DNA of 52,468 nucleotides, from positions 1 to 52,468 of the forward strand of contig QBXD01000004.1 in assembly GCA_003283875.1 (NCBI GenBank). The letters run 5' to 3'. The translations under genes were made by a program, and so were the position numbers. A model generated the notes under the pieces. That model searched no databases. It was not told where the DNA came from and was given only the letters and a program-made list of their open reading frames with translations. The stretch comes from SAR116 cluster bacterium AG-321-A13 (GTDB taxonomy: Bacteria > Pseudomonadota > Alphaproteobacteria > Puniceispirillales > Marisalimonadaceae). Shown here one piece after another: positions 6,917 to 16,243 of this stretch. Position 1 is the first letter of the stretch. Every line of letters begins with the position of its first letter.

Positions 6917-8613
6917 AAATAGTTGGATTTTTACATAATGATTTTTCTATTAAAAATAATTTAAAATTACGCAGAATTAAATTATCAATTTGTAGTGTAT
7001 TATTAATTTTTTCTTTTACAATAATTGGCTATAAAACTTTTTCACTAGCTAGTATAACTAAAGTAAATAAAAATCAAATTTCCGGCAAAAAAAACCAACA
7101 AAGTTTATTTTCCAAACTAAATCGCGGAAATATATATGGTCGTAACGGGGAGCTTTTAGCAACTACAATAGATGTAAATAGTCTAAATGTTAATCCTCAA
7201 GAAATTTTAAATAAAAATGAAACAATAAAAAAGCTAAATAAAATATTTCCTGAATTAAAAGAAGAAAGTCTCTGGAGAAAATTAAATACAAAAAAAAGAC
7301 ATGTTAATTTGTTGAGAGAGATTTCACCAAAGCAGTATGTATTATTACTAGAAGAAGGCATTGAAGGAATAAAAATAGAGGCCAAAGATAAAAGAATTTA
7401 TCCTAATAATAACTTGGTATCTCATATTTTAGGTGGAACTGATATTGATGGTAAAGGTATCGCTGGAATTGAAAAATCATTTAATGAGAAACTACTAAAT
7501 GGTGAAGATATAACTATTTCAATACATAACGGAGTTCAATATATAACAGAAAAAATTATGTCAGAACAAATTAAAAAATTTGACGCTGAAGGTGGGGCAG
7601 GAATAGTAATGAATGCTAAAAATGGAGAAATTTATGCAATAACTTCTCTTCCGGATTATAATGCAAATAATTATAATAATATAAATAATCTGAATTTATT
7701 TAATAAAGCAACAAAAGGTATCTATGAGTTAGGTTCAACTCTAAAACTTATAACTGCAGCTGTAGCGTTTGAAAGTGATCATGTTAAAGAAAATGATGTT
7801 TTTGATGTTTCAACTCCACTGAAAGTGTCTTCAAGGACTATAAGAGATTTTCATCCATTAAATTATCGTTTAAATATTCCCGAAGTTATAGTTCACTCTA
7901 GTAACATTGGTTCAGCCAAAATAGCTAAAAAAATTGGAACATCAACACAGTTAAAATATTTAAAATCACTTGGCCTAATGGATAAGCTTGATTTAGAAAT
8001 TCCTGAGTTAGGTAAACCACAAGTTCTTAAAGATGGGAAGTTGTTAACTACAATGACAATATCTTATGGACATGGAATTGCTATAACTCCTCTGCACCTT
8101 GCATCTGCTACTGCAACCATAGTTAATGATGGTGTTGAAATCAAACCAACATTACTAATTTCAAATTCAAAGCTGTCAAATAATAGGATTTTTTCGAGTG
8201 AAACCTCAAAAAAAATGAAAAGTATAATGCGACTTGTTGTAAGCAGTAAACATGGAACAGCTAAAAAGGCTCAGGCCACAGGATATCTAGTTGGAGGCAA
8301 AACTGGAACTGCAGAAAAAGTTAATCAAACTGGTGGATATTCAAAGAAGCAAAATATAGTAGCTTTTACTGCAGCATATCCTATGAACGACCCTCAATTC
8401 GTAATTACCATAATGATTGATAATCCGAAAGGACAGAAATTTTCATTTGGTTATAGTACTGCAGGGTGGGTTGCTGCTCCAGTAATTAAAAGATTAGTAA
8501 CTAGAATATCACCTATATTAAACATTAAACCCAAAACAAAAGTTTCATCAGATTTTACCAAAGATTTAAATAAATATAAAATACGCGGTAAGAAAAAGGG
8601 AGCAAATTTGTAA
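6913..8613 (+). CDS. ftsI: Septal peptidoglycan transpeptidase FtsI (PBP3)
   Basis: FtsI crosslinks septal murein in the periplasm and is the partner of FtsW. Its 566 residues comprise an N-terminal transmembrane anchor (about 24-41), a pedestal domain beginning near the RGNIYGRNGE motif (71-80), and a penicillin-binding transpeptidase domain. The three active-site motifs are GSTLK (catalytic Ser275, Lys278), SSN (329-331) and KTGT (463-466). The sequence before the nucleophile is YELGST, as in other alphaproteobacterial FtsI proteins. The start overlaps the ftsL stop and murE begins 1 bp after its own stop. Confidence 0.96.
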   Translation: MKIVGFLHNDFSIKNNLKLRRIKLSICSVLLIFSFTIIGYKTFSLASITKVNKNQISGKKNQQSLFSKLNRGNIYGRNGELLATTIDVNSLNVNPQEILNKNETIKKLNKIFPELKEESLWRKLNTKKRHVNLLREISPKQYVLLLEEGIEGIKIEAKDKRIYPNNNLVSHILGGTDIDGKGIAGIEKSFNEKLLNGEDITISIHNGVQYITEKIMSEQIKKFDAEGGAGIVMNAKNGEIYAITSLPDYNANNYNNINNLNLFNKATKGIYELGSTLKLITAAVAFESDHVKENDVFDVSTPLKVSSRTIRDFHPLNYRLNIPEVIVHSSNIGSAKIAKKIGTSTQLKYLKSLGLMDKLDLEIPELGKPQVLKDGKLLTTMTISYGHGIAITPLHLASATATIVNDGVEIKPTLLISNSKLSNNRIFSSETSKKMKSIMRLVVSSKHGTAKKAQATGYLVGGKTGTAEKVNQTGGYSKKQNIVAFTAAYPMNDPQFVITIMIDNPKGQKFSFGYSTAGWVAAPVIKRLVTRISPILNIKPKTKVSSDFTKDLNKYKIRGKKKGANL

Positions 8614-8614
8614 A

Positions 8615-10123
8615 ATGCTTTTGAAAGATTTGATTGAAAAAAATAAAATTACAGAAGACTTGTTGAAAAATGTTAATAATAAGATTTTACATAATAAAGT
8701 TAGGGGTATTTCTTCTAATAGTAAAGAAATTAAAAAAGGTTATATATTCGTTGCAATTAAAGGTAAAAATTTTGATGGCGCTCAATATGTAGCTGAGGCT
8801 GAAAAACTTGGTGCATTTTTAATAATAGCAGAGGAGTCATGTAACAAAAAAGTTTTTTCTATTAAAAAAGGAACTGCCAGACAAATATATACGTTATTAC
8901 TTTCTTCATTTTATATAAAGCAACCAAAACAAATCATTGGGGTAACTGGAACTAACGGAAAAACATCTACAGTTGAATTTTGCCGCCAATTATGGGCACT
9001 AGCAGGGTGGAAGGCTGCTTCCATGGGAACTCTTGGGACAAAGACTGAAACTGCTATAAATAAAAGTTTATATAAAAATAAAGAAGGAAATCTGACAACA
9101 TTTGAACCCTCTGACTTATATAAAAAATTAAATTTTTTAGTTGAAGAAAAAATTTCCCACCTTGCTCTTGAAGCTTCCTCACACGGCATTGATCAGTATA
9201 GATTAGATGGCGTTAATTTTTCAGGAGCTGTATTTACAAACTTATCTCACGATCACCTTGATTATCATGGAAGTACTGCAAATTATTTTTCAACTAAAAA
9301 AAGACTTTTTACAAAAGTGTTGAAAAAAAATTCTGCAATTGCCATTAATATTGACGATATATATGGTAAAAAATTGTATGAAGAACTTAAAGACGATAAT
9401 CATTTTATTATCACCTTTGGTCAATGTTCTAAAGCAGACATTAAAATTAAATCCATTGTGCAAAACAAACAAAGTATTGACCTAATTTTAGAATTTAACA
9501 AGCAAAATTTTCAAACCACAATTGGAATGATTGGAAAATTTCAAGTTTATAATGTCGTGGCATCTGCATCTATTTGCATTGCATTAGGTATGGATTCAAA
9601 TTTAATTTTTAAATCTTTAGGATACCTTAAACCTGCTCGTGGAAGAATGGAGGTTCTCTCAGAAACAAAAAATAAAGCATTAGTAATAATTGATTATGCA
9701 CATACACCAGCTGCTCTAAAATCTGCACTGAAATCTATCCAAGAAATAAAAGGTAGAGAAAAAATTATAACTTTGTTTGGATGCGGAGGAGATAGAGACA
9801 AAAACAAACGTAAAATAATGGGAGAAATTGCTAATGAATATTCGGATATAGTAATAGTTACTGACGACAACCCAAGAAATGAAATTGCTTCAAATATTAG
9901 AAGTGAAATTTTAAGTGGCTGTCAAAGTGCTACAGAAATTCCTAACAGAGATAAGGCTATTAAATATGCTGTTTCACTGTTAAAAAAAAATGATCTTCTA
10001 CTTATTGCAGGTAAAGGACATGAGACATTTCAAGCTGTCGGAATAGAAACTCTTCCTTTTGATGATTATACCGTTGCTAAAGAAGCTATTAAAAACATTG
10101 AAAAATCTGGAATAATAAATTGA
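8615..10123 (+). CDS. murE: UDP-MurNAc-tripeptide synthetase MurE (meso-DAP adding)
   Basis: MurE ligates the third residue to UDP-MurNAc-L-Ala-D-Glu in the cytoplasm, using ATP. The 502-residue protein shows the Mur-ligase P-loop TGTNGKTS (111-118), the central-domain motif NLSHDHLDYHG (about 209-219) and the amino-acid specificity motif DNPR (418-421). The last marks meso-diaminopimelate rather than lysine as substrate. An ATG start after GGGAG is used. The stop overlaps murF as TTGA. Confidence 0.97.
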   Translation: MLLKDLIEKNKITEDLLKNVNNKILHNKVRGISSNSKEIKKGYIFVAIKGKNFDGAQYVAEAEKLGAFLIIAEESCNKKVFSIKKGTARQIYTLLLSSFYIKQPKQIIGVTGTNGKTSTVEFCRQLWALAGWKAASMGTLGTKTETAINKSLYKNKEGNLTTFEPSDLYKKLNFLVEEKISHLALEASSHGIDQYRLDGVNFSGAVFTNLSHDHLDYHGSTANYFSTKKRLFTKVLKKNSAIAINIDDIYGKKLYEELKDDNHFIITFGQCSKADIKIKSIVQNKQSIDLILEFNKQNFQTTIGMIGKFQVYNVVASASICIALGMDSNLIFKSLGYLKPARGRMEVLSETKNKALVIIDYAHTPAALKSALKSIQEIKGREKIITLFGCGGDRDKNKRKIMGEIANEYSDIVIVTDDNPRNEIASNIRSEILSGCQSATEIPNRDKAIKYAVSLLKKNDLLLIAGKGHETFQAVGIETLPFDDYTVAKEAIKNIEKSGIIN

Positions 10124-11538
10124 AGCCTTTATGGACAAAAAAAGATTTAATGTCGGCTACCAATGCCCTAGATCCTTCTTCATATTTTCTTCAAAACTAT
10201 AATGGGGTTTGTGGAGTGAGTATAGATGATAGAACTATAAATAAAGGCGACTTATTCATAGCCATAATTGGTGAAAAATTTGATGGTCATGATTTTATAG
10301 AAAATGCAATAAAAAAAGGTGCTTATGGAATAATAGTATCTAATAAAATGCTGGCTAATAAATATAAAGCATTATTGGTAAGAGATACTACAAAAGCTTT
10401 AGAGGAAATTGCAAAATTTTCAAGACATAGATTTAAAGGGGTGACTATTGCTATAACAGGTAGTAGCGGAAAGACGAGTACAAAACACCTTTTATCTAAT
10501 ACTTTAAAGAAATTTGGTAAAACTCACCATACACACAAAAATAACAATAATTTAATTGGACTTTCACTTACCTTGTCAAGGCTTCATAATGATTATGATT
10601 ATTGTGTCTTAGAACTAGGGATGAATAATGCTGGAGAAATTCAGAGATTGACTGAAATTGCACTACCAGATATAGCCCTAATAACAAATATATCCAGTTC
10701 TCACATTCAGAATTTTAAAAATGATAAAGAAATTGCAGATGAAAAAAGTGAGATTTTTTCAAACTTGAATGAAAATGGTACAGCTATAATAAATACTGAT
10801 ACATTATGGAGTAAGTATTTAATCAAAAAAGCAAAAAAGGTGTCAGCAAAGATACATTTATTTGGCCACTCTAAATATGCAAATACAAAAATTACTAAAT
10901 TAGTTGACGAACATGAAGGATCAACAATTTGTTATGACAAAATAAAAAATTGGCATTTAACAAACCTGAATACAACACAAGCATTAAATGCCATAGCGAC
11001 AATTTCAGTTATTAAAGAATTAAGATTATGTACGGTTACCAGTGAAAAAATAATTAGTAGAATAAAACCTCTTGCTGGAAGAGGCGAGAAAATAATTATA
11101 AATTTTGGTAAAAAAGATAAAACATATGTAATAGATGATAGTTACAATGCAAATCCTGACTCAATGAAAGCTGCTCTCTCTAATTTTTATAAAACAAAAT
11201 ACAAGCTAAACACTTATAAAACTATTTTAATAATTGGGGATATGCTTGAATTAGGAAAAAATGCAAAAGAAATGCATTTTGAACTTATTCCAATGATAAA
11301 AAAAGTAAATCCTGACCTACTTATAACTGTCGGGCCTTATACAAAGAAAATTAGTAATGAATTAAAAGAACTAATTAGTTGCAAATCATATTTGACTTTC
11401 TCACCTCTTTTAAAAATAGTAACTGAATTTGTAAAACCTAATCAAATTATTCTTGTCAAAGGTTCAAATGGGATTGGACTATGGAATCTAATTCCAGTTT
11501 TTAGAAACATTAATCAGGAGAAACGCAATGTTGCCTGA
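10120..11538 (+). CDS. murF: UDP-MurNAc-tripeptide--D-Ala-D-Ala ligase MurF
   Basis: MurF adds D-Ala-D-Ala, made by Ddl from the same cluster, to complete the UDP-MurNAc pentapeptide. The 472-residue protein has the P-loop TGSSGKTS (113-120), the central motif LELGMNNAGEI, and the C-terminal domain motif DDSYNANPDSM typical of MurF. The start is TTG, overlapping the murE stop (TTGA), and the 3' end overlaps mraY by 11 bp. Confidence 0.96.
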   Translation: MKPLWTKKDLMSATNALDPSSYFLQNYNGVCGVSIDDRTINKGDLFIAIIGEKFDGHDFIENAIKKGAYGIIVSNKMLANKYKALLVRDTTKALEEIAKFSRHRFKGVTIAITGSSGKTSTKHLLSNTLKKFGKTHHTHKNNNNLIGLSLTLSRLHNDYDYCVLELGMNNAGEIQRLTEIALPDIALITNISSSHIQNFKNDKEIADEKSEIFSNLNENGTAIINTDTLWSKYLIKKAKKVSAKIHLFGHSKYANTKITKLVDEHEGSTICYDKIKNWHLTNLNTTQALNAIATISVIKELRLCTVTSEKIISRIKPLAGRGEKIIINFGKKDKTYVIDDSYNANPDSMKAALSNFYKTKYKLNTYKTILIIGDMLELGKNAKEMHFELIPMIKKVNPDLLITVGPYTKKISNELKELISCKSYLTFSPLLKIVTEFVKPNQIILVKGSNGIGLWNLIPVFRNINQEKRNVA

Positions 11539-12616
11539 TTTTTTTCTAACTTATACTGAATATTTCCAACCTCTTAATTTATTCAAGTACATTACTTTTA
11601 GATCTATTGGAGCTTTATTAACAGCGTTATTAATCAGTTTTATTTTTGGTCCAAAAATTATTGCTTTATTAAAAAAAATGCAAAAAAAAGGGCAACCAAT
11701 AAGATCTGATGGCCCCCAAAGTCATATAATATTTAAAACTGGCACTCCAACAATGGGTGGTTTGTTAATTGTATTAGCTTTTACTACTTCAACAGTCTTA
11801 TGGGCAAAGCTAGACAATGCATATATATGGATAATTTTGGGAGTGGCCATTTCTTTTGGATTTATAGGGCTCTTAGATGATTGGATTAAGGTGTCTAAAA
11901 TGACAAGTAATGGCCTAAAAAGTTATCAAAAAATTATTCCTCAGATTTTTATTGCTTTCATTGCAGCTTGGTTTATTTCTGAAAACACTCCTCAAAATTT
12001 ACAAAATACTTTATCTATCCCGTTCCTTAAAGAAAGCATTTTCTTTCTAGGAATTTTATATATACCATTCACAATTTTAGTGATTGTCGGATCCTCTAAC
12101 GCAGTAAACTTAACTGATGGCCTAGACGGTTTAGCAATAGTTCCCGTAATGATAGCGGCAAGCTCTTTTGCTATAATTGTTTATTTAACTGGGCATTTAA
12201 ATTTTTCTAGTTATTTACAAATTAGTTATGTACCCGGTGTTGGTGAAATAGCAGTTTTTCTAGGAGCAATAATTGGTTCAGGGTTAGGTTTCTTATGGTT
12301 TAATGCCCCACCAGCTATGGTTTTTATGGGAGACACTGGATCATTGTCTCTTGGTGGAGTTATAGGTGTCAGTGCTTCAGCCTCAAGACATGAGTTAGTT
12401 TTAATCATTATTGGTGGTCTATTTGTATTAGAAACTATATCTGTGATTGTACAAATAGTTTCTTACAAGCTTACAGGTAAAAGAATATTTAGAATGGCAC
12501 CATTACATCATCATTTTGAGCAAAAAGGATGGGCTGAGCCCACCATTGTAATTAGGTTTTGGATAATAGCATTAATTTTGGCTTTAATAGGTCTTTCTAC
12601 CCTTAAACTAAGGTAA
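11528..12616 (+). CDS. mraY: Phospho-MurNAc-pentapeptide transferase MraY
   Basis: MraY transfers phospho-MurNAc-pentapeptide to undecaprenyl phosphate, making lipid I at the inner membrane. The 362-residue polytopic protein (about ten transmembrane helices) has the family motifs GLLDDW (114-119), NLTDGLDGLA (194-203) with the catalytic aspartates, MGDTGSLSLGG, and HHHFEQKGW near the C terminus. An AGGAG ribosome-binding site precedes the ATG, which lies inside the end of murF. Confidence 0.97.
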   Translation: MLPDFFLTYTEYFQPLNLFKYITFRSIGALLTALLISFIFGPKIIALLKKMQKKGQPIRSDGPQSHIIFKTGTPTMGGLLIVLAFTTSTVLWAKLDNAYIWIILGVAISFGFIGLLDDWIKVSKMTSNGLKSYQKIIPQIFIAFIAAWFISENTPQNLQNTLSIPFLKESIFFLGILYIPFTILVIVGSSNAVNLTDGLDGLAIVPVMIAASSFAIIVYLTGHLNFSSYLQISYVPGVGEIAVFLGAIIGSGLGFLWFNAPPAMVFMGDTGSLSLGGVIGVSASASRHELVLIIIGGLFVLETISVIVQIVSYKLTGKRIFRMAPLHHHFEQKGWAEPTIVIRFWIIALILALIGLSTLKLR

Positions 12617-12621
12617 AGATA

Positions 12622-13944
12622 TTGAATAGTATTGTTAATTATAAAAATCAGGATGTTGGAATTTTAGGACTGGGTTTATCTGGTTTGGCTGCTGCAAGAG
12701 TTTTGTTAAATTCACAGGCTAATATTTTTGTTTTTGATGATAAAAAAGAAAAACCATCTATTATAAAAAAAAGTAATTGGATTAATTACAATTATTGGCC
12801 ATGGGAAAGTATAAAAACGTTAGTAGTTAGTCCTGGGATACCTATAAATAATAAAGAAAAGCACAATGCAATAAAGCTTGCTATTGATAACAAAGTCAAA
12901 ATTATTAACGATATTGACTTGTTTGTAGAAATTTATCCTAAAGCTAAGATAATCGGCATAACGGGTACAAATGGAAAGTCAACAACAGCTGCTTTATTAT
13001 TTCATATTTTAAAATTTAATAAAATTAAAAGTGTTATCTGTGGTAATTTTGGTATCCCTGCATGTTCCATAAACGACCCTGGAGAAAATGGAGTTATAAT
13101 TCTTGAATTGTCAAGTTATCAATTAGATGGTGCAAGAAGTTTATCTTTAGATATTGCTACTATTATAAATATAACCCCCGATCATTTAGATTATCATGAG
13201 ACTTTTGATAGATATGTATCTAGTAAATTAAAAATTATTAACTTTTTAAAAAGAAATGGAATATTTATTTATGATAAAAGTAATAAATTATTAAATAAAA
13301 TCATTGATGCAAATAAATATAACTCTTTAAAGTTTTCAAGTGTAAATGAAAAGGAAGCAAAAGATTTTATTAATGATAATAATTATTTAAAAGGAACTCA
13401 TAACGCAATTAACGCTTCAATAGCTATATCAATAGCGAAAAAATTAAATATTAATGAAAATAAAATAGAATTAGCAATTAAGCGTTTTGAAGGATTATCC
13501 CACAGGATGGAGCCTTTATATATTTCCAGCAATTTTAAAATTATTAATGACAGTAAATCAACAAATGGCGAGTCTACGGCTGCTGCATTAAAATCGTTTA
13601 GTAACATATTTTGGATAGTGGGTGGAAAACCCAAAAATGATGGGATAGGTCAAGCCAAGAATTTTTTGGATAAAGTTGTAGAGGTTTTTTTAATAGGAAA
13701 TTCAACAAAGTATTTTTCAGAAGAAATTTTAAAATTTAATGAAAACATTCCAATAAACGAATGTATCACATTAGAAAAGGCAACAATACTAGCCATTAAA
13801 AAAAGTAAAATGTCAAAATTAAAAAATTATGTAATTTTATTATCTCCATCAGCAGCAAGTTTTGATCAATTTAAAAGTTTTGAAGATCGAGGTAATCAAT
13901 TTAAAAAAATTATAAGCCAGCAAATTGAAGAAGGTATAGTATAA
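12622..13944 (+). CDS. murD: UDP-MurNAc-L-alanine--D-glutamate ligase MurD
   Basis: MurD adds D-glutamate to UDP-MurNAc-L-Ala. The 440-residue protein begins with a Rossmann-like motif GLGLSG (16-21), then the ATP P-loop TGTNGKST (114-121), the central motif NITPDHLDYHE, and the C-terminal motif NDSKSTN. The start codon is TTG, 5 bp after the mraY stop. No ATG in a sensible position precedes the GLGLSG motif. The stop abuts the ftsW ATG. Confidence 0.96.
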   Translation: MNSIVNYKNQDVGILGLGLSGLAAARVLLNSQANIFVFDDKKEKPSIIKKSNWINYNYWPWESIKTLVVSPGIPINNKEKHNAIKLAIDNKVKIINDIDLFVEIYPKAKIIGITGTNGKSTTAALLFHILKFNKIKSVICGNFGIPACSINDPGENGVIILELSSYQLDGARSLSLDIATIINITPDHLDYHETFDRYVSSKLKIINFLKRNGIFIYDKSNKLLNKIIDANKYNSLKFSSVNEKEAKDFINDNNYLKGTHNAINASIAISIAKKLNINENKIELAIKRFEGLSHRMEPLYISSNFKIINDSKSTNGESTAAALKSFSNIFWIVGGKPKNDGIGQAKNFLDKVVEVFLIGNSTKYFSEEILKFNENIPINECITLEKATILAIKKSKMSKLKNYVILLSPSAASFDQFKSFEDRGNQFKKIISQQIEEGIV

Positions 13945-15087
13945 ATGAAAATTACACGTTCAGATAGATCTAACATGGCACTTTGGTGGTGGACAATAGA
14001 CAGATATATGCTGACATGTTTTTTTACTTTAATAATTTTTGGTATATTTTTAGTTATGGCGTCAAGTCAACATTTAGCTGAAAGCCTAAATATATCGTCA
14101 CATCATTTTACAATTAGGCATTTATTATTCGGATCACTAAGTATTCCAATTATAATATTTTTTTCAATTTTGAATGAAAAACAAATTAAGGTTTTTTGCA
14201 TATTAGGGCTTCTTATTTGTATTAGTTTATTACTATTTATTTTGATTGGAGGAGAGAGAATAAAAGGTGCTCAAAGATGGTTTTATATTGGAGGTTTTAG
14301 CTTTCAACCAAGTGAAGTATGTAAACCATTTTTTGTAATATTTAATGCGTGGATTTTAAGTCTATGGGTTGAAAAATCAATGTCTGTAGCTTGGATGTGG
14401 TCAATTACTTCAATAATAATCATATCAACTCTTTTATTACTACAGCCGGATTTAGGTATGACACTAATTATGATTTTTACTTGGGGTTTCCAACTGTTTA
14501 TTACTGGAATACCTCTTATGATTATTTTACTTCTCATATTAGCATTTCCAATATTTATGATATTTGCTTACCAAAATTTTACCCATGTTAAAATAAGAAT
14601 TGATAACTTTATTGAAGGCAAAGCATATCAAGTTTCAAAGTCACTACAGTCATTTGAATCAGGTGGTTTTTGGGGGAAAGGGCCAGGAGAAGGTTTTTAC
14701 AAAAAGTCTTTGCCAGATGCACATTCTGATTTTGTTTTTGCAGTAGCTGCTGAAGAGTATGGTGTTTTAATATGTTGTGTAATTATAACAATATACTGTT
14801 TAATTATATTAAGATCATTTTTGTATACTCTAAAAATTAATAATTTGTTTTTTGTTCTTTCCATAAGTGGTCTTGCTTTTCAATTTGGCTTTCAATCATT
14901 AATACATTTGGCAAGTAATACAGATCTTATTCCCACTAAAGGTATGACCCTACCTTTTCTGTCCTATGGTGGATCGTCAATTTTGGCATCAGCTATTACA
15001 GCTGGAATTCTTTTGTCTTTGACCAGGAAAAATATTTCATTTGAGACTTTAAATGAAAAACTTTACGAGAATAAAAATAATGAATAA
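13945..15087 (+). CDS. ftsW: Septal peptidoglycan glycosyltransferase FtsW
   Basis: FtsW is a SEDS-family polymerase that builds septal glycan strands from lipid II together with FtsI. The 380-residue protein has about ten transmembrane helices and the SEDS signatures GGERIKGAQRW, FQPSEVCKP, LLQPDLGM and PFLSYGGSS near the C terminus. A GAAGGT ribosome-binding site lies in the end of murD. The 3' end overlaps the murG start region. Confidence 0.95.
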   Translation: MKITRSDRSNMALWWWTIDRYMLTCFFTLIIFGIFLVMASSQHLAESLNISSHHFTIRHLLFGSLSIPIIIFFSILNEKQIKVFCILGLLICISLLLFILIGGERIKGAQRWFYIGGFSFQPSEVCKPFFVIFNAWILSLWVEKSMSVAWMWSITSIIIISTLLLLQPDLGMTLIMIFTWGFQLFITGIPLMIILLLILAFPIFMIFAYQNFTHVKIRIDNFIEGKAYQVSKSLQSFESGGFWGKGPGEGFYKKSLPDAHSDFVFAVAAEEYGVLICCVIITIYCLIILRSFLYTLKINNLFFVLSISGLAFQFGFQSLIHLASNTDLIPTKGMTLPFLSYGGSSILASAITAGILLSLTRKNISFETLNEKLYENKNNE

Positions 15088-16243
15088 CAGAATTCATAAA
15101 AATACTATAATGATAGCTGCTGGTGGAACGGGTGGTCATATCTTCCCATCATTATCGATAATTAATCAAATTCAAAATCATTTATTTATTGTCATTACAG
15201 ATGAAAGAGGTGAAGATTATTTTAACAATTTTTTTGTTAATAAAGGGATGAATTTTAAGATATTTACTCATAAATTATCAAGTCCAAGCAATAAGTTTAT
15301 TATAAATAAATTAAAATCATTGTTTCAAATTTTTATATCAATTTTAAAATCAATTTTGTTAATCATTCACTACAAACCCGATGCTATAATTGGTTTTGGT
15401 GGTTATCCATCATTTGCCCCAATAATAGCTGCTAAAATTTTAAGGGTTCCATCAATAATTCATGAACAGAATACTGTTATAGGAAGAGCCAATAAGTTTC
15501 TTAGTAAGATAACTAATATTTTGGCTCTATCTTTTATAGATATTGATAATGTTCAAGAAAATAAGAGATCTATTTACACTGGTAATCCCGTTAGACAAGA
15601 ATTTTACGAAATTGGAAAGATTAAATACATACCACCTGCAAAAAAGAATTTTTTTTATATTTTAATATATGGTGGAAGTCTTGGATCAAAGTTTTTTTCG
15701 GAATACTTACCTTCAATTATTTGTTCTCTTCCTAAGGGTATGAAAGAAAAAATAAAAATAATTCAGCAAGTTAGAAAAGAAGATCTAAAGTTAGTACGTA
15801 AAAATTACAAACTTAATAAAATTGATGCTGAAATATCTATTTTCTTTCAAGATATCTCGGAAAAATTTAAAATTTCTCATTTGATTATCACTCGATCAGG
15901 TGGTTCAAGTGTTGCTGAAGTTTTAGCATCTAATAGGCCTGTAATATTCATTCCATTACCTACCTCATTAGATAATCATCAATATGAAAATGCAAGATTT
16001 CTTGAAAGAAATAAGGGTGGCTGGTTAATTGATCAAAATAATAAAACGATCAATGAACTAGAAAGGTTAATGAAGCATCTTTTACAAAACCCAAAAAACC
16101 TTGTTGAAGCGAGTAATCAATTAAAAAAACTAGCAAGTAGGCTTGAAAAATTAAGAAATAATAAAACACCTACAGAGTTTTTATCTGAATGTATTTTAAA
16201 ATTAATAAATGATAAAAAAAAGGTTGTTCCTACAATATGTTAA
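15080..16243 (+). CDS. murG: UDP-GlcNAc--lipid I N-acetylglucosaminyltransferase MurG
   Basis: MurG adds GlcNAc to lipid I, giving lipid II on the cytoplasmic face of the inner membrane. The protein is a GT-B glycosyltransferase with the N-terminal glycine loop GGTGGH (15-20 from this start), the central motif GFGGYPSFAP, HEQN, and the UDP-binding motif RSGGSSVAEV. I chose the ATG at 15080 (387 residues), which overlaps ftsW by 8 bp and leaves a normal short leader before the glycine loop. An in-frame ATG at 15053 would add nine residues. The protein is somewhat longer than the typical 355-365, mainly at the C terminus. Confidence 0.94.
   Translation: MNNRIHKNTIMIAAGGTGGHIFPSLSIINQIQNHLFIVITDERGEDYFNNFFVNKGMNFKIFTHKLSSPSNKFIINKLKSLFQIFISILKSILLIIHYKPDAIIGFGGYPSFAPIIAAKILRVPSIIHEQNTVIGRANKFLSKITNILALSFIDIDNVQENKRSIYTGNPVRQEFYEIGKIKYIPPAKKNFFYILIYGGSLGSKFFSEYLPSIICSLPKGMKEKIKIIQQVRKEDLKLVRKNYKLNKIDAEISIFFQDISEKFKISHLIITRSGGSSVAEVLASNRPVIFIPLPTSLDNHQYENARFLERNKGGWLIDQNNKTINELERLMKHLLQNPKNLVEASNQLKKLASRLEKLRNNKTPTEFLSECILKLINDKKKVVPTIC

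Noticed and set aside
7715-7760. FtsI active site reads YELGST instead of YEPGST, which could look like a defect
   Set aside because: As I recall, YELGST is the common form in alphaproteobacterial FtsI; the catalytic Ser and Lys and the SSN and KTG motifs are intact.
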